Positions 7,437-15,400 of a stretch of 20,049 bases of DNA are shown one piece after another (the stretch's first letter is position 1; every line of letters begins with the position of its first letter). The stretch covers positions 1-20,049 of the forward strand of contig PBHT01000017.1 in assembly GCA_002720285.1 (NCBI GenBank), read 5' to 3'. Below the pieces are notes generated by a model. It was not told the origin of the DNA. It saw nothing but the letters and a program-made list of their open reading frames with translations, and did not search any database. Both the position numbers and the translations under genes were made by a program. This stretch comes from Acidobacteriota bacterium. Its GTDB lineage: Bacteria > Acidobacteriota > Vicinamibacteria > Vicinamibacterales > UBA823.

Positions 7437-9068
7437 ATGCCAAGAAACCCGACACTTATCCGTTGCCCATCCCTTGCTGCAACGCTCGTATGCATGGTTT
7501 TTCTTTCGAACTGTCAAATTACAGATTCCATTCCTGAATACGGGTCGGAGGGAACCCCTGACACCTTGAAGACGCGACCGAACATTTTACTCATCGTTGC
7601 GGATGACATGGGCTATACCGATATCGGGTCGTTCGGTAGCGAAATCCCCACGCCTAATTTGGATGCGCTGGCGATGAACGGGATTCGCTTTGCTAACTTC
7701 CACGCCGCACCTAGCTGCGCGCCAACACGAGCCATGCTCATGTCGGGAGTAACGAATCGCGAGGCGGGTGTTACGGGTTCAGTGGAGGCGGTATTATCGA
7801 ACAACATTGCGCCGCTGCCTGCTCTCCTCCAAGATGCGGGCTACCGCACCTACATGGCTGGGAAGTGGCATCTGGGACATGAACACGAACAAAGTCCTAC
7901 TGCCCGAGGTTTTGACGCCTCGTATGCGCTGGTCCGCGCCGGCGATAATCACTTGGGCTCGAGTAACTTTCCCTCTGACATCGTTGCTTATCGTGAAAAC
8001 GGTCAAGTCGTCGAACTTCCAGATGATTGGTTCTCAACTGAACTCTATACGAACAAGCTCATTGAATTATTGCGTGAAGGAGAAGACGCAGAACAACCCT
8101 GGTTCGGTTACCTGGCGTTCACAGCGCCACACTGGCCTCTGCAAGCACCGACGGACTGGCGTGACCGGGCTGTAGGGCGTTATGACGAGGGATACGATGT
8201 ACTCCGCGCAGACCGCATCAATCGCACTCGGGAACTCGGAATCATCCCAGAGACCACCAATGTTAACGACTACATTGGCGTCGCGCCCGCGTGGGAGAGT
8301 CTGGACTCCGAGTCGCAACGTCAACAGGCGCGAGCCATGGAACTCTATGCCGCTATGGTCGAAAATATGGATTTCCATGTCGGCCGCATTGTGGATTACC
8401 TAAAGACCAGTAACCAGTTCGAAGACACCGTGATTCTTTTCTTCTCAGACAACGGCGCGTCCGGCAGCGACTCGAGTTTCCGTCCAAGAACGATACCCCG
8501 CACAGACTGGGATAACAGCTTGTCCAATATGGGCAATGAGGGATCGTTCGTCGCGATCGGCCGGGGATGGGCCGAGGCCACCACGGCTCCGTTTCGAAAC
8601 GTCAAAGGTTCACTTTACGAAGGGGGTACACGGGCGGCAGCCTTCTTACGCTACAAGTCGATTCCACAAAGTGGAAACATTGACCGCGGTTACCTAACAG
8701 TAATGGACGTGCTCCCGACCCTCCTGGAAATCGCCGGGTCGGTACACCCCGGAATCGAATTTCAAGGCAAGCCCGTCCTCCCCATCCGAGGGCGATCGTT
8801 CTGGGATCGGGTCAGGGGTAACGCGGCTCCAGTTCACGATGAATCCGACGTCATCCCCTGGATGACATCTGACGAACGTGCTGCTTTAGTACGAGGAGAC
8901 TGGAAAATCGTGCGAGAGTCAGCGAATGAAAACCCCGACAGTCAATCAGCCTGGCAGCTCTATGACTTGGTCGAAGACCCCTGGGAATCAACTGACCTCA
9001 CAGACGTCCATCCTCAAGTCTCGGCTGAACTGATTGAACTGTGGCATAACTACCGTGCCGGACTCTAG
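7437..9068 (+). CDS. Arylsulfatase-type sulfatase, probable exported lipoprotein
   Basis: A 543-residue type I sulfatase of the alkaline phosphatase superfamily, which hydrolyses sulfate esters using a formylglycine residue. Seen in sequence: the N-terminal metal site in NILLIVADDMGYTDIGSFG, the sulfatase signature SCAPTRAMLMSG with the modifiable Cys at residue 94, KWHLGH further on, and the second metal region FFSDNGASG. The C-terminus has the usual RGDWKIV and LYDLVEDPWESTDL. The N-terminus (LAATLVCMVFLSNCQ) looks like a signal peptide with an imperfect lipobox (LSNC), so lipid anchoring is likely but not certain. I prefer the ATG at 7437 over 7413 because of the TATAAT position and the signal-peptide geometry. 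Activity requires a formylglycine-generating enzyme, which is not in this window. The substrate (sulfated polysaccharide or aryl sulfate) cannot be told. Confidence 0.93.
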   Translation: MPRNPTLIRCPSLAATLVCMVFLSNCQITDSIPEYGSEGTPDTLKTRPNILLIVADDMGYTDIGSFGSEIPTPNLDALAMNGIRFANFHAAPSCAPTRAMLMSGVTNREAGVTGSVEAVLSNNIAPLPALLQDAGYRTYMAGKWHLGHEHEQSPTARGFDASYALVRAGDNHLGSSNFPSDIVAYRENGQVVELPDDWFSTELYTNKLIELLREGEDAEQPWFGYLAFTAPHWPLQAPTDWRDRAVGRYDEGYDVLRADRINRTRELGIIPETTNVNDYIGVAPAWESLDSESQRQQARAMELYAAMVENMDFHVGRIVDYLKTSNQFEDTVILFFSDNGASGSDSSFRPRTIPRTDWDNSLSNMGNEGSFVAIGRGWAEATTAPFRNVKGSLYEGGTRAAAFLRYKSIPQSGNIDRGYLTVMDVLPTLLEIAGSVHPGIEFQGKPVLPIRGRSFWDRVRGNAAPVHDESDVIPWMTSDERAALVRGDWKIVRESANENPDSQSAWQLYDLVEDPWESTDLTDVHPQVSAELIELWHNYRAGL

Positions 9069-9090
9069 GTTCAATAACAAGGCCACCCGA

Positions 9091-9096
9091 TATAAT
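9091..9096 (+). promoter_or_regulatory. Candidate -10 box (TATAAT) upstream of the S9 peptidase gene
   Basis: A perfect TATAAT in the 64-base gap between the sulfatase stop and the ATG at 9133. No clear -35 is found. It would give a leader of about 30 bases containing the GAGG at 9124-9127, which fits a separately transcribed gene. Confidence 0.5.
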
Positions 9097-9123
9097 CTTA
9101 CCGTCCAATACCATTTGCGAAAC

Positions 9124-9127
9124 GAGG
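9124..9127 (+). promoter_or_regulatory. Shine-Dalgarno GAGG deciding the S9 peptidase start
   Basis: GAGG sits 5 bases before the ATG at 9133 and precedes a well-formed signal peptide. It argues against the in-frame ATG at 9034, which lies inside the sulfatase gene. Confidence 0.55.
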
Positions 9128-9132
9128 CCACC

Positions 9133-11400
9133 ATGCAGTTTTCAGTCATATCGCCGGCCCAACGTACTCTCATGCTCATCAGTTCCGTCCTGCTCTTGAT
9201 GGCGGTCACCACCGCACCTCTATCAGCTCAGACCCAACGACCGATGAGCTTTGTCGACGTGCAAGAGCTGGCACGGCCAGGTTCCTGGACACCCAGCCCA
9301 GACGGCCAACGGATGCTCTACACAATTTCAACGCCGGACTGGCAAGAGGATACGTCCCAGGTTGATCTTCATCTCGTCTCAATGTCTGGCGGCCTGTCGT
9401 CAAGCCGACAGATGACATTCACAACGGATGATAATGAAAGTTCTCCTCAATGGTCTCGTGACAGCAGTTTCTTCGTGTTCGCGTCAGACCGAGACGCACC
9501 CGTAACCGAGTCTGTTAACCAACTGTATTTCATGCGGCCTGACGGAGGAGAGGCCCGCCAGATCACGAATGTCGAAAAAGGTGTAGTCGACTTCGCCTTC
9601 AGCTTCGACGGCACATGGTTGGCCTATCGGAGCGGCGAAGTCGGACTCGAGCAACTTTATCGACTTCCGGTAGATGACCTCTTCCTGGCTGACGCCGACC
9701 AGGTGACAGACGGAGAAGCAGGCATTGAAGACTGGACATGGGCACGGGACAGCCAGAGTATTTATTTTCTTCGCCAGAATTTTCTGGACGAAGATGACGT
9801 GCGCCGTCGTGAAGAGAACTTCACAGTCGACATCAAGAATGCAGTCACGCCGTTTTCCAACCTGTGGGTAACCGACTTGGCCTCGCAGAGCGTGCGACAG
9901 TTGACCAATCTTCCTGACACCAGCGTGACCGATTTTGAACTCTCCGGTGATGGCCGATGGGCAACCTTTGTGGGTGGATCGACGGAACGCTACGAACGCA
10001 ACATCACGGCTTCGCGCCTCTATGCGGATCAGTATCTACTTGAACTCTCCACTGAACACATCGAACGGCTCACCGAAAACTTTGAGATCGCTGAAAGTGA
10101 CCTGAGCATCTCACCCGACGGTCGGTGGGTTGCGTTTTCTGGCCCAGACGATATGAGTCGCTACACGATGACGGATAGTCGTGTCTATATTCGTGAGGTG
10201 ACCGATCGCGGCGGCCCGTTTCGAAAACTTGGTGCCACCTTTGACGGTAGCGTAGGTATAGATTTCTGGTCCAACAACGGCGACACCATCTACTTCAACC
10301 ACGGCGTTAAGGTAACCACGCAGCTCCATGCGCTAGACATCGCCACTGGCGAGGTAAAGCAACTTACGAGCGAGCGGGCCGCCCTCAGAGTTAGTCGAAA
10401 CGAGGAGACGGACACGATTCTGATCGCCTACTCTGACCCGAAAACTCCACCAACAGTTTTTTCTGTCCCGGAAGTAACCAAAGTCGCTGACCGGTCCGCA
10501 TGGGTGCAACTGGTCGATGCCAACCCCCAAGTTGCTGAGTTCGCACTTGGCGAAGAAAGTGAGATTAACTGGCGGTCAACCGACGGCAAGCTCGTTGGCG
10601 GAATCTTAGTGAAGCCGGTTGGATACCGAGAAGGCCAGCGTTATCCACTTATCGTGGCAATTCATGGCGGACCGGCCTCGGCTGATGTCCTTCGGTTTAA
10701 CGGCGGCTATAACGCCCAAGTCTATGCTGGTAGTGGTTACGCTATTCTGAAGCCGAACTACAGAGGCTCGCGAAATTACGGCAATGCCCACCGCACTGAC
10801 ATCGTTGGTGACTACTTCACGCTTGGCTATGACGACATCATGACCGGTGTCGATTACCTGATCAGCGAAGGTGTCGTCGACGGTAACAGCATGGGAGCTC
10901 TCGGGTGGAGTGCCGGTGGACACTGGTCGAATTGGCTCTTAACCCACACCGACCGCTTCAAGGCGATTAGCTCTGGGGCTGGCACAATGAATTGGATTTC
11001 GATGTATGCCCAAAGCGATGTCCAACGGAACCGCCGGTTCTATGTAGGCGACGATTTGTTATACGACAATTTTGACATGTACTGGGACCAGTCACCACTC
11101 AAATATATTAAGGATGCGAAAACGCCCACAATGATTCACGTGGTTGAAGGCGATCCACGGGTGCCCAGTCCACAGTCGGTTGAACTCCACATGGCACTCA
11201 AGAAACTGGATATTCCTACTGAGCTCTTCATGTACCCGGGACAGAGCCACGGCATCCCCGATCCACGTAACCGCCTCCTTAAGGCAGTCAGTGAAATGGC
11301 CTGGATGGACTATTACGTCCGCGATATGGGTGAGAAATTCCAGTGGCGCGACGTTTTACAGACCTTGTCTGGGAAGAACGAGGAATCGGAACTACCCTAA
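9133..11400 (+). CDS. S9 family (prolyl oligopeptidase/dipeptidyl-peptidase-like) serine peptidase, secreted
   Basis: A 755-residue secreted serine peptidase of the S9 (prolyl oligopeptidase) family. A Sec signal peptide covers about residues 1-33 (TLMLISSVLLLMAVTTAPLSAQ). A beta-propeller with PD40/WD40-like repeats follows (for example SPDGQRMLY, SPDGRWVAF; about 40-460). The C-terminal alpha/beta hydrolase domain spans about 480-735. The catalytic triad is visible: Ser593 in GWSAGG, Asp674 in EGDPRVP, His706 in GQSHG; the oxyanion-hole HGGP is at 511-514. Length is normal for the family, and all catalytic residues are present. Such enzymes cleave short peptides in the periplasm or outside the cell. 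The neighbours are also exported hydrolases, which supports a nutrient-scavenging role. Endo- versus dipeptidyl-peptidase specificity cannot be decided from the sequence. Confidence 0.94.
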   Translation: MQFSVISPAQRTLMLISSVLLLMAVTTAPLSAQTQRPMSFVDVQELARPGSWTPSPDGQRMLYTISTPDWQEDTSQVDLHLVSMSGGLSSSRQMTFTTDDNESSPQWSRDSSFFVFASDRDAPVTESVNQLYFMRPDGGEARQITNVEKGVVDFAFSFDGTWLAYRSGEVGLEQLYRLPVDDLFLADADQVTDGEAGIEDWTWARDSQSIYFLRQNFLDEDDVRRREENFTVDIKNAVTPFSNLWVTDLASQSVRQLTNLPDTSVTDFELSGDGRWATFVGGSTERYERNITASRLYADQYLLELSTEHIERLTENFEIAESDLSISPDGRWVAFSGPDDMSRYTMTDSRVYIREVTDRGGPFRKLGATFDGSVGIDFWSNNGDTIYFNHGVKVTTQLHALDIATGEVKQLTSERAALRVSRNEETDTILIAYSDPKTPPTVFSVPEVTKVADRSAWVQLVDANPQVAEFALGEESEINWRSTDGKLVGGILVKPVGYREGQRYPLIVAIHGGPASADVLRFNGGYNAQVYAGSGYAILKPNYRGSRNYGNAHRTDIVGDYFTLGYDDIMTGVDYLISEGVVDGNSMGALGWSAGGHWSNWLLTHTDRFKAISSGAGTMNWISMYAQSDVQRNRRFYVGDDLLYDNFDMYWDQSPLKYIKDAKTPTMIHVVEGDPRVPSPQSVELHMALKKLDIPTELFMYPGQSHGIPDPRNRLLKAVSEMAWMDYYVRDMGEKFQWRDVLQTLSGKNEESELP

Positions 11401-11490
11401 ACGGCAGGTAAGTTCCCGATGCTACGGTAGTCTAGACGGAGCCAACTACTACATGCCGTCTCGCGGCTGAGGCAATACCTCTCGAATCAA

Positions 11491-12429
11491 ATGACTGATT
11501 CTTCCCGACTCGTCGGTTCTATCGTTTTGAGCTTAGGCACCCTATGCCTAGGCACCTGCACGCCAACCTCGAATACCTTGGATTCAGCACCATCGGGGTC
11601 CAGCGAGACGGACATCGCGTCCGACCTCGCACGGATGGCAGACCAGTTTCTAACGGTTCAGGAACTAGACCCATTTCTTTACGGTCTAACGGAAGTCGAA
11701 GCTTACCGCTGGCAGGCGGAGTTCATCACGGCCCTCCAACCACATCTTGGGCGGATCATTGGCTACAAGACCGGCGGACATGATACCGGGCCTCCGAACC
11801 CCAACTTTCCAGCACACGGAATCCGCGGCGTGCTACTCGAGGGCATGTTACATCCAAGCGGTGCGTCGGTCACGCCGAACGATGTAGTCTGGGGTTTTTT
11901 GGAGGCCGACTTCGCCGTCCGCGTCGGTGACGAATCGATCAACACTGCTGAGACGGACCTCGAATTTCTGTCCAGCCTCGACGCGGTCATCCCCTTTATC
12001 GAAATTCCCGACCCCGCCTTTCGGAACAACCAGCGGAGTCCAACCGGCAGCATCGTCACTAACATGGCCAGCCGCTACGCCTTCGCCGGAGAACCGATCC
12101 CCATCAAGCCAACGCTCGCGTGGATTGAGATGCTCAACACGATGACCTTTGCCGTTCACGACGAGCATGGAACCGAAATCGGCTCGGGAACGTTAGACGG
12201 ACATTACCAGCCCCTCACCGTTGTGAGGTGGCTGAGGGACCACCTCCGAACTTTCGGACTACTACTGGAGCCAGGACATCTGTTGTCGCTAGGCACCATC
12301 AACATTAACCGCCAACTCAAGGCAGGCTCACCCCAAGGTAGTCCGGCATACCGGTCCAACCAGTACCGATTGAGTTATTACGGGTTGTCAGAAGGCTCCA
12401 GAACCGTAGTCGTCAACATTGAACGCTGA
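11491..12429 (+). CDS. Exported 2-keto-4-pentenoate hydratase/FAH-superfamily-like protein
   Basis: A 312-residue protein. The N-terminus (LVGSIVLSLGTLCLGTC) resembles a signal peptide with an imperfect lipobox (LGTC, Cys23). From about residue 65 it follows the 2-keto-4-pentenoate hydratase (MhpD-like) pattern: LTEVEAYRWQ, IIGYKTGG (Lys93), RGVLLEGMLHPSGA, LEADFAVRV, IPFIEIPD and a C-terminal PGHLLSLGT. Candidate metal ligands are E138 and D140 in LEADF plus E171 and D174 in FIEIPD, at positions where the family usually has ExE and a later acidic residue. Cytoplasmic relatives act in meta-cleavage pathways of aromatic degradation; this copy seems to be exported, so its role may differ. It begins 90 bases after the S9 peptidase stop, with no good Shine-Dalgarno near the ATG. 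It is convergent with the NHL gene. The family match is by motif recognition and is fairly confident; the reaction is not. Confidence 0.72.
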   Translation: MTDSSRLVGSIVLSLGTLCLGTCTPTSNTLDSAPSGSSETDIASDLARMADQFLTVQELDPFLYGLTEVEAYRWQAEFITALQPHLGRIIGYKTGGHDTGPPNPNFPAHGIRGVLLEGMLHPSGASVTPNDVVWGFLEADFAVRVGDESINTAETDLEFLSSLDAVIPFIEIPDPAFRNNQRSPTGSIVTNMASRYAFAGEPIPIKPTLAWIEMLNTMTFAVHDEHGTEIGSGTLDGHYQPLTVVRWLRDHLRTFGLLLEPGHLLSLGTININRQLKAGSPQGSPAYRSNQYRLSYYGLSEGSRTVVVNIER

Positions 12430-12440
12430 CTTGGTAACCA

Positions 12441-12489
12441 AACAAAAAAAACGGCCCGGGCATTCGGCTTCAGCGAATACCCGGGCCGT
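12441..12489 (-). terminator. Intrinsic terminator of the NHL-repeat gene
   Basis: Arms 12451-12466 and 12474-12489 form a 16-bp GC-rich stem around a 7-base loop. On the minus strand the only non-Watson-Crick position becomes a G-U pair; on the plus strand it is a C-A mismatch. The minus-strand transcript then runs into U8 and further U-rich sequence (A-tract 12444-12451 on +). The hairpin begins 24 bases past the NHL stop. Read on the plus strand no T-tract follows, so it serves the minus-strand gene. Confidence 0.92.
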
Positions 12490-12513
12490 CAAGCTGTCAC
12501 TGGCGAACCGCGA

Positions 12514-13773
12514 CTACTGGCTCGGCCACAGGACGCCTTGGCTATTTGTGCCTTGGGCATCCTCGGGAATATTTCCCATTCCCTTATAAACGAACTTTTG
12601 GACGCGAGACCCTTCGTAGGTCTCTGTCGTGTAGATATTGCCATCCGAATCAACAGCAATACTGTGCACGGCAAAGAACATGCCCGGTTGCCGCCCACCA
12701 TCACCGAACGCCGTTAGAACTTCCATGGTCTCGCGCAGGATGATGTAAACCTTCATGTTCTGGCCATCCGCAAGATAGAGGAAGGTCTGTTCTTCATCCG
12801 GTGAGAAGTCAATGTCCCAAGTCGACCCCTGAGACCTGGTGGCCGGAGCAATGATGTGCTCAGTCACATACGTCCCATCCTTCTGGAAGACCTGAATTCG
12901 ATCTGCCGCGCGGTCGCAAACATATACGAGGCCATCATTCGCAATCTCTGAACAGTGCACTGGCCCGCGGAACTGTTTTGCTGGCTCCGCCTCATCGGGA
13001 GAGTATCGACCGAGGTCAACTGAATCGTCAGGCGGATTGCCGTACGCACCCCAATATCGCTTCATCTCGCCCGAATCCATATCGACTACAGCAATCCGCT
13101 TATTGAAGTATCCGTCAGCAAAATATGCTTCGTTCGCTTCAGCATCGATGCCGATCTTCGCGACACGCCCGAAACTTTCCTGATCGTGGCTGTCACGCTC
13201 AAAGACTGGCCGACCATCGCTTTCACCAACCTGACGGGCGCCAAACACGCCGAATGATTTGATGAAGGTGCCGTCACGCGTAAACTTGAGGACATGTGAG
13301 TCAGCACCGCCATTCCCACCGATCCACACGTTGTCCATGTGGTCAATGGTGATCCCGTGGTTCGACAGCGGCCACACGTACTCATCAGAAGTCTCCGTGC
13401 CAGGCCCACCCCACGATCCGACGAGATTCCCCTCCTGGTCGAACTCAAGAACGGGGTCACCAGGCTGGCAGCACTCGGACAGCGGCGGGTCCTGCACCAT
13501 GCCGATTTCGGTTCCCGCGACGAACTGGTCCGGGGTATTCCGATGCACCACCCAAATATGATTCTGCGAATCAACGTCTACGCCAATCGTCGGCCCCATC
13601 AGCCAATGGTCCGGCAAGTTCTTCGGCCACAGCGGGTCGACCTCAAACATCGGCACCTGCTGGCCCTGGGCCTCTTCCGGGGCCTCCTCGTCAACCATAG
13701 CTTGACCACACCCAAGCACGATGAGGAGCGTGGCCAATGACGCCCCGACCAAAAGCTTCTGATTCCGCTTCAT
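12514..13773 (-). CDS. NHL-repeat six-bladed beta-propeller lipoprotein
   Basis: A 419-residue protein with a clear lipoprotein signal: LLIVLGCGQ, lipobox VLGC, Cys22. After an acidic linker (residues 25-40) come NHL-type blades with repeating NVWIGG, VLKFTRDGTFIKSFG, LVYVCDRAADRIQVF and NIYTTETYEGSRVQKF. These resemble the propellers of peptidyl-alpha-hydroxyglycine alpha-amidating lyase-like bacterial proteins, but no catalytic assignment is safe. Cysteines occur as a vicinal pair in LSECCQPGD and singly in HCSE and VCDR. The ATG at 13773 is backed by a strong Shine-Dalgarno, and an intrinsic terminator follows the stop, so this looks like a single-gene unit. The protein is probably membrane-anchored and extracytoplasmic; ligand unknown. 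Confidence 0.87.
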   Translation of the reverse strand: MKRNQKLLVGASLATLLIVLGCGQAMVDEEAPEEAQGQQVPMFEVDPLWPKNLPDHWLMGPTIGVDVDSQNHIWVVHRNTPDQFVAGTEIGMVQDPPLSECCQPGDPVLEFDQEGNLVGSWGGPGTETSDEYVWPLSNHGITIDHMDNVWIGGNGGADSHVLKFTRDGTFIKSFGVFGARQVGESDGRPVFERDSHDQESFGRVAKIGIDAEANEAYFADGYFNKRIAVVDMDSGEMKRYWGAYGNPPDDSVDLGRYSPDEAEPAKQFRGPVHCSEIANDGLVYVCDRAADRIQVFQKDGTYVTEHIIAPATRSQGSTWDIDFSPDEEQTFLYLADGQNMKVYIILRETMEVLTAFGDGGRQPGMFFAVHSIAVDSDGNIYTTETYEGSRVQKFVYKGMGNIPEDAQGTNSQGVLWPSQ

Positions 13774-13776
13774 CCC

Positions 13777-13786
13777 GTCCTCCCCT
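13777..13786 (-). promoter_or_regulatory. Strong Shine-Dalgarno of the NHL gene
   Basis: The minus strand reads AGGGGAGGAC a few bases before the ATG at 13773. It is the best ribosome-binding match in the window and fixes this start. Confidence 0.8.
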
Positions 13787-13840
13787 TGCGAAGATCCGCT
13801 CTCTACACTGCCGACCCACCGGACCGAGGTTCACCCCAAG

Positions 13841-13860
13841 GCCCGCTAGCGCCAGCGGGC
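13841..13860. repeat. Short inverted repeat in the divergent NHL/HupE intergenic region
   Basis: GCCCGCT and AGCGGGC form a 7-bp stem around AGCGCC, with the nested palindrome CGCTAGCG at 13844-13851. It lies 67 bases upstream of the NHL start and next to the AGTATACT palindrome at 13865-13872. It could be a regulator site or a leader hairpin; nothing in the sequence decides which. Confidence 0.5.
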
Positions 13861-13864
13861 ATCA

Positions 13865-13872
13865 AGTATACT
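13865..13872. promoter_or_regulatory. Palindromic AGTATACT, candidate -10 on both strands
   Basis: AGTATACT reads the same on both strands and contains TATACT in each direction, in the gap between divergent genes. It could serve the NHL gene (-) and the HupE-like gene (+). No good -35 is seen on either side, so this is tentative. Confidence 0.3.
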
Positions 13873-13997
13873 GGCGATCCGCTCGAATGCACCCAATTTC
13901 CTTAGTTCGCCGTTTCTGTCCTCCATTCTCGTGTCCCAAGCACGTGGGAGACTGCTTATCTTACTTATCATCAATATTTTGCAGTCACTTACGACCA

Positions 13998-15356
13998 GTG
14001 TCCTCTTGGCCTGAACGGAGGCTCAGAGTCCTGGTGCTTCTGGTCGGAGGCCTCCTGTTCTTACAACCGGCCACCACATCGACTCACGACATTCCCGCTG
14101 ACGTCACCGTTCAGGCAATCGTCAAGGCTCAGGGCCAGCGCTTGCGAATGCTAGTCCGTGTGCCGCTCGTTGCGATGCAGGACTTTAACTTCCCCCAGCG
14201 CGAGGAAGGCTACATCGACGTTGAGGCAGCGGAGTCGATGTTGCGGGACGCGATTATGGTATGGGTCGGCGACGAGTTGAACGTCTACGAGGAGGACACT
14301 CTGCTGACTGGCCAGGAACTCGTTGCTGTGCAGGTATCGCACCCAACCGACCGCTCGTTCGCAACCTACAACGAAGCCCTGGCACGTGTCACACAACAGC
14401 CATTGTCAAATGAAACAAACGTTTACTTTGAAAATGGGTTGCTCGACGCGATGTTCGAATATCCGATTAGCTCCGACCAGTCCAATTTTTCAACAGACTT
14501 AACCCTCGCGCGATTAGGCCTACGAACCGTCACGGTCTTACGCCTTGTATTACCCGACGGCACCGTACGCCCGTTCGAGTATTTAGGAAATCCCGGTTTA
14601 GTCAGACTCGACCCGAGGTGGCACCAAGCGGCTTTCCGATTCGTGGCCCTCGGATTTGAACACATCCTCGACGGAATTGACCATTTACTCTTCCTAGCCT
14701 GTCTCGTAATTCCATTTAGACGTCTTCGCCCGTTGGTTGCTATTGTGACTTCGTTCACCGTGGCCCATTCGGTGACGTTGATTGCATCCGCGTTCGACCT
14801 TGCACCAGCCGCAGCATGGTTTCCACCGCTTGTCGAAACGGCAATAGCCCTCTCAATCGTATACATGGCAGTGGAAAACATCGTCGGGGTGAAGCTTCGC
14901 CGTCGCTGGTTAATCACCTTTGGATTTGGCCTTGTTCATGGATTCGGATTCTCATTCGCACTACGTGAAACGCTCCAGTTTGCTGGCCCCCACCTATTGA
15001 TGTCCCTTCTTTCCTTCAACGTTGGGGTCGAATTAGGTCAGTTGATGGTCCTCGTGGTTCTGATCCCAGCGCTCGGACTATTATTCCGCGTAGTGCCGGA
15101 GCGTATCGGCGCCGTCCTCCTGTCAGCACTAGTGGCTCATACAGGGTGGCATTGGATGAGCGAGCGCGCGAGCGCGCTAGCCCTGTTTGACCTGTCCCTC
15201 CAGGCACCTCAGTGGAATCTTTCACTGGTGGCAAACGTCCTGCAGTGGGGAGCGCTAGTTCTGGTTATCGCTGGGCTGCTCTGGCTGATGTCCATAATCT
15301 TCCCGCAGACACCTGCGGGTAACGGTAAATCACCAGAGCCTCCATCGTCTGCATGA
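13998..15356 (+). CDS. HupE/UreJ-type membrane protein with large N-terminal extracytoplasmic domain
   Basis: A 452-residue protein from the GTG at 13998. A signal peptide (RRLRVLVLLVGGLLFLQPA) is followed by an extracytoplasmic domain of about 200 residues and a C-terminal HupE/UreJ_2-like membrane domain with about six or seven helices. Conserved polar motifs in the membrane part include FEHILDGIDHLLFL, SFTVAHSVTL, LVETAIALS, LVHGFGFSFAL, SFNVGVELGQ and AHTGWHW. Regular His, Asp and Glu in helices suggest metal handling; HupE/UreJ relatives are implicated in nickel or cobalt uptake. An in-frame ATG at 13887 would add 37 residues of Cys-rich, atypical sequence ahead of the signal peptide, so I prefer the GTG, although it lacks a Shine-Dalgarno. 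No hydrogenase or urease gene is in the window, so the transported ion is unknown. The methyltransferase gene follows within 60 bases. Confidence 0.85.
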   Translation: MSSWPERRLRVLVLLVGGLLFLQPATTSTHDIPADVTVQAIVKAQGQRLRMLVRVPLVAMQDFNFPQREEGYIDVEAAESMLRDAIMVWVGDELNVYEEDTLLTGQELVAVQVSHPTDRSFATYNEALARVTQQPLSNETNVYFENGLLDAMFEYPISSDQSNFSTDLTLARLGLRTVTVLRLVLPDGTVRPFEYLGNPGLVRLDPRWHQAAFRFVALGFEHILDGIDHLLFLACLVIPFRRLRPLVAIVTSFTVAHSVTLIASAFDLAPAAAWFPPLVETAIALSIVYMAVENIVGVKLRRRWLITFGFGLVHGFGFSFALRETLQFAGPHLLMSLLSFNVGVELGQLMVLVVLIPALGLLFRVVPERIGAVLLSALVAHTGWHWMSERASALALFDLSLQAPQWNLSLVANVLQWGALVLVIAGLLWLMSIIFPQTPAGNGKSPEPPSSA

Positions 15357-15394
15357 CACAGCAGTGATCGTTGTTCCGGTCAAATCTGTAGCCT

Positions 15395-15400
15395 TACTAT
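15395..15400 (+). promoter_or_regulatory. Candidate -10 box (TACTAT) at the methyltransferase start
   Basis: TACTAT lies immediately before the GTG at 15401, with a poor -35 (TTGTTC at 15371-15376, 18-base spacing). If used, transcription would start near 15407 and favour the ATG at 15413. The gene could equally be read through from the HupE-like gene. Confidence 0.25.

Noticed and set aside
11401..11460. ACGGCA...TGCCGT inverted repeat in the gap after the S9 gene
   Set aside because: Only 6 bp with a loop near 50 bases; expected by chance and lacks a T-tract.
13086..13574. 162-codon open frame on the minus strand, in a different frame within the NHL gene
   Set aside because: The NHL frame has signal peptide, repeats, strong Shine-Dalgarno and terminator; this frame is Arg/Ser/Cys-rich nonsense.
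14423..14917. 164-codon open frame on the minus strand
   Set aside because: It lies wholly inside the HupE-like gene, opposite conserved membrane motifs, is rich in Arg/Asn/Thr without domain features, and has no ribosome-binding site.
15163..15178. GC-only near palindrome AGCGCGC-GA-GCGCGCT
   Set aside because: It falls in a Ser/Arg/Ala-coding patch of the HupE-like gene where Ala/Arg codons easily create such sequence; no regulatory context.
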